Shown here: positions 5,728 to 5,886 of the stretch, piece by piece
Layout: each line of letters opens with the position of its first letter
How positions within the stretch are numbered: position 1 is the first letter of the stretch
Source of the DNA: Granulosicoccaceae bacterium
GTDB lineage: Bacteria > Pseudomonadota > Gammaproteobacteria > DAOVJZ01
Direction: 5' to 3'
DNA: 5,886 bases
NCBI GenBank assembly: GCA_030632035.1
Contig: DAOVJZ010000108.1
Location: 1-5,886, forward strand
Made by a program: the position numbers and the translations under genes
Notes under the pieces: model-generated
Database searches by the model: none
Told to the model about the DNA's origin: nothing
Seen by the model: the letters and a program-made list of their open reading frames with translations, nothing else

Positions 5728-5886
5728 CTAATGATTACAATGCACTGGCGCAATATTGTTGTCAGCAGTGTTGAGGGTGGGTTTGTGTGATATAGAAAAC
5801 GAGATTTCTCCACTCACGTTGTTTACTGTAGAACCCCTTCGGGTTTCATTCAGCACTACCTCGCGTTGCTCAGGTCGCGGTCGAAA
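5728..5886 (-). other. Frame open to the right edge, possible tail of a partial gene
   Basis: One minus-strand frame is open from the window edge for 52 codons to a TAG at 5728-5730. It reads through EVVLNETRRGSTVNNVSGEI and ends in APVHCNH. GC here is about 45-55%, clearly above the AT-rich gene that follows. I recognise no domain, and 52 open codons at this composition can arise by chance. It may be a repeat-derived or non-coding stretch, since it also holds a small AACCC/GGGTT hairpin and CGCG-rich sequence near the edge. I would not call it a gene without the sequence to the right. Confidence 0.2.
5832..5845. other. Small GC hairpin near the right edge
   Basis: AACCC and GGGTT pair around a CTTC loop, giving a 5-bp stem. 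On neither strand is it followed by a convincing U-run (plus strand continues TCATT). It could be a weak terminator of a gene outside the window or part of a structured repeat; the function is not determined. Confidence 0.25.

Noticed and set aside
1..5886. Search by eye for CRISPR arrays, tRNA or rRNA genes and insertion sequences.
   Set aside because: No regularly spaced repeats, cloverleaf-like sequence, transposase frame or paired terminal repeats with target duplications were seen.

Overview
The window is about 5.9 kb of bacterial chromosome in which every gene I can support lies on the minus strand, so the biological reading order runs from high to low coordinates. The low-coordinate half is a Tol-Pal cell-envelope cluster in the order ybgC, tolQ, tolR, tolA, tolB. 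tolB runs off the left edge. This order, a two-cysteine TolA C-terminal domain and the TolB sequence point to a non-enteric gammaproteobacterium of moderate GC; counts on a few lines give roughly 45-60% in the tol genes. I cannot name the genus.

Region by region in transcription order: (1) 5886-5616 has no securely called gene. It holds a reading frame open to the right edge that may be the tail of a partial gene, a small hairpin, and a 17-bp imperfect inverted repeat wrapped around a plausible sigma70-type promoter. (2) 5615-4590 is a very AT-rich gene (about 27-37% GC on sampled lines) for a 341-residue protein I do not recognise. It has a HEPN-like R-N-x5-H motif and looks horizontally acquired. 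(3) 4467-3448 encodes a lipoprotein of the SMP-30/gluconolactonase beta-propeller type. (4) 3405-3181 encodes a 74-residue small protein whose stop codon lies inside an 8-bp hairpin. (5) 3062-1 is the Tol-Pal cluster.

The tol genes are tightly packed: ybgC and tolQ overlap by 11 bp, tolQ and tolR are 2 bp apart, tolR and tolA 11 bp apart, and tolA and tolB overlap by 8 bp. This implies one transcript with translational coupling. TolQ, TolR and TolA form the inner-membrane, proton-driven machine, TolB is the periplasmic partner, and YbgC is the usual cytoplasmic thioesterase at the head of the operon. pal and cpoB would be expected beyond the left edge.

The accessory stretch upstream of ybgC (about 3181-5886) is the unusual part. 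The best candidate for something undescribed is the AT-rich HEPN-like gene with its operator-like promoter. This is suggestive only, since motif and composition were judged by eye.
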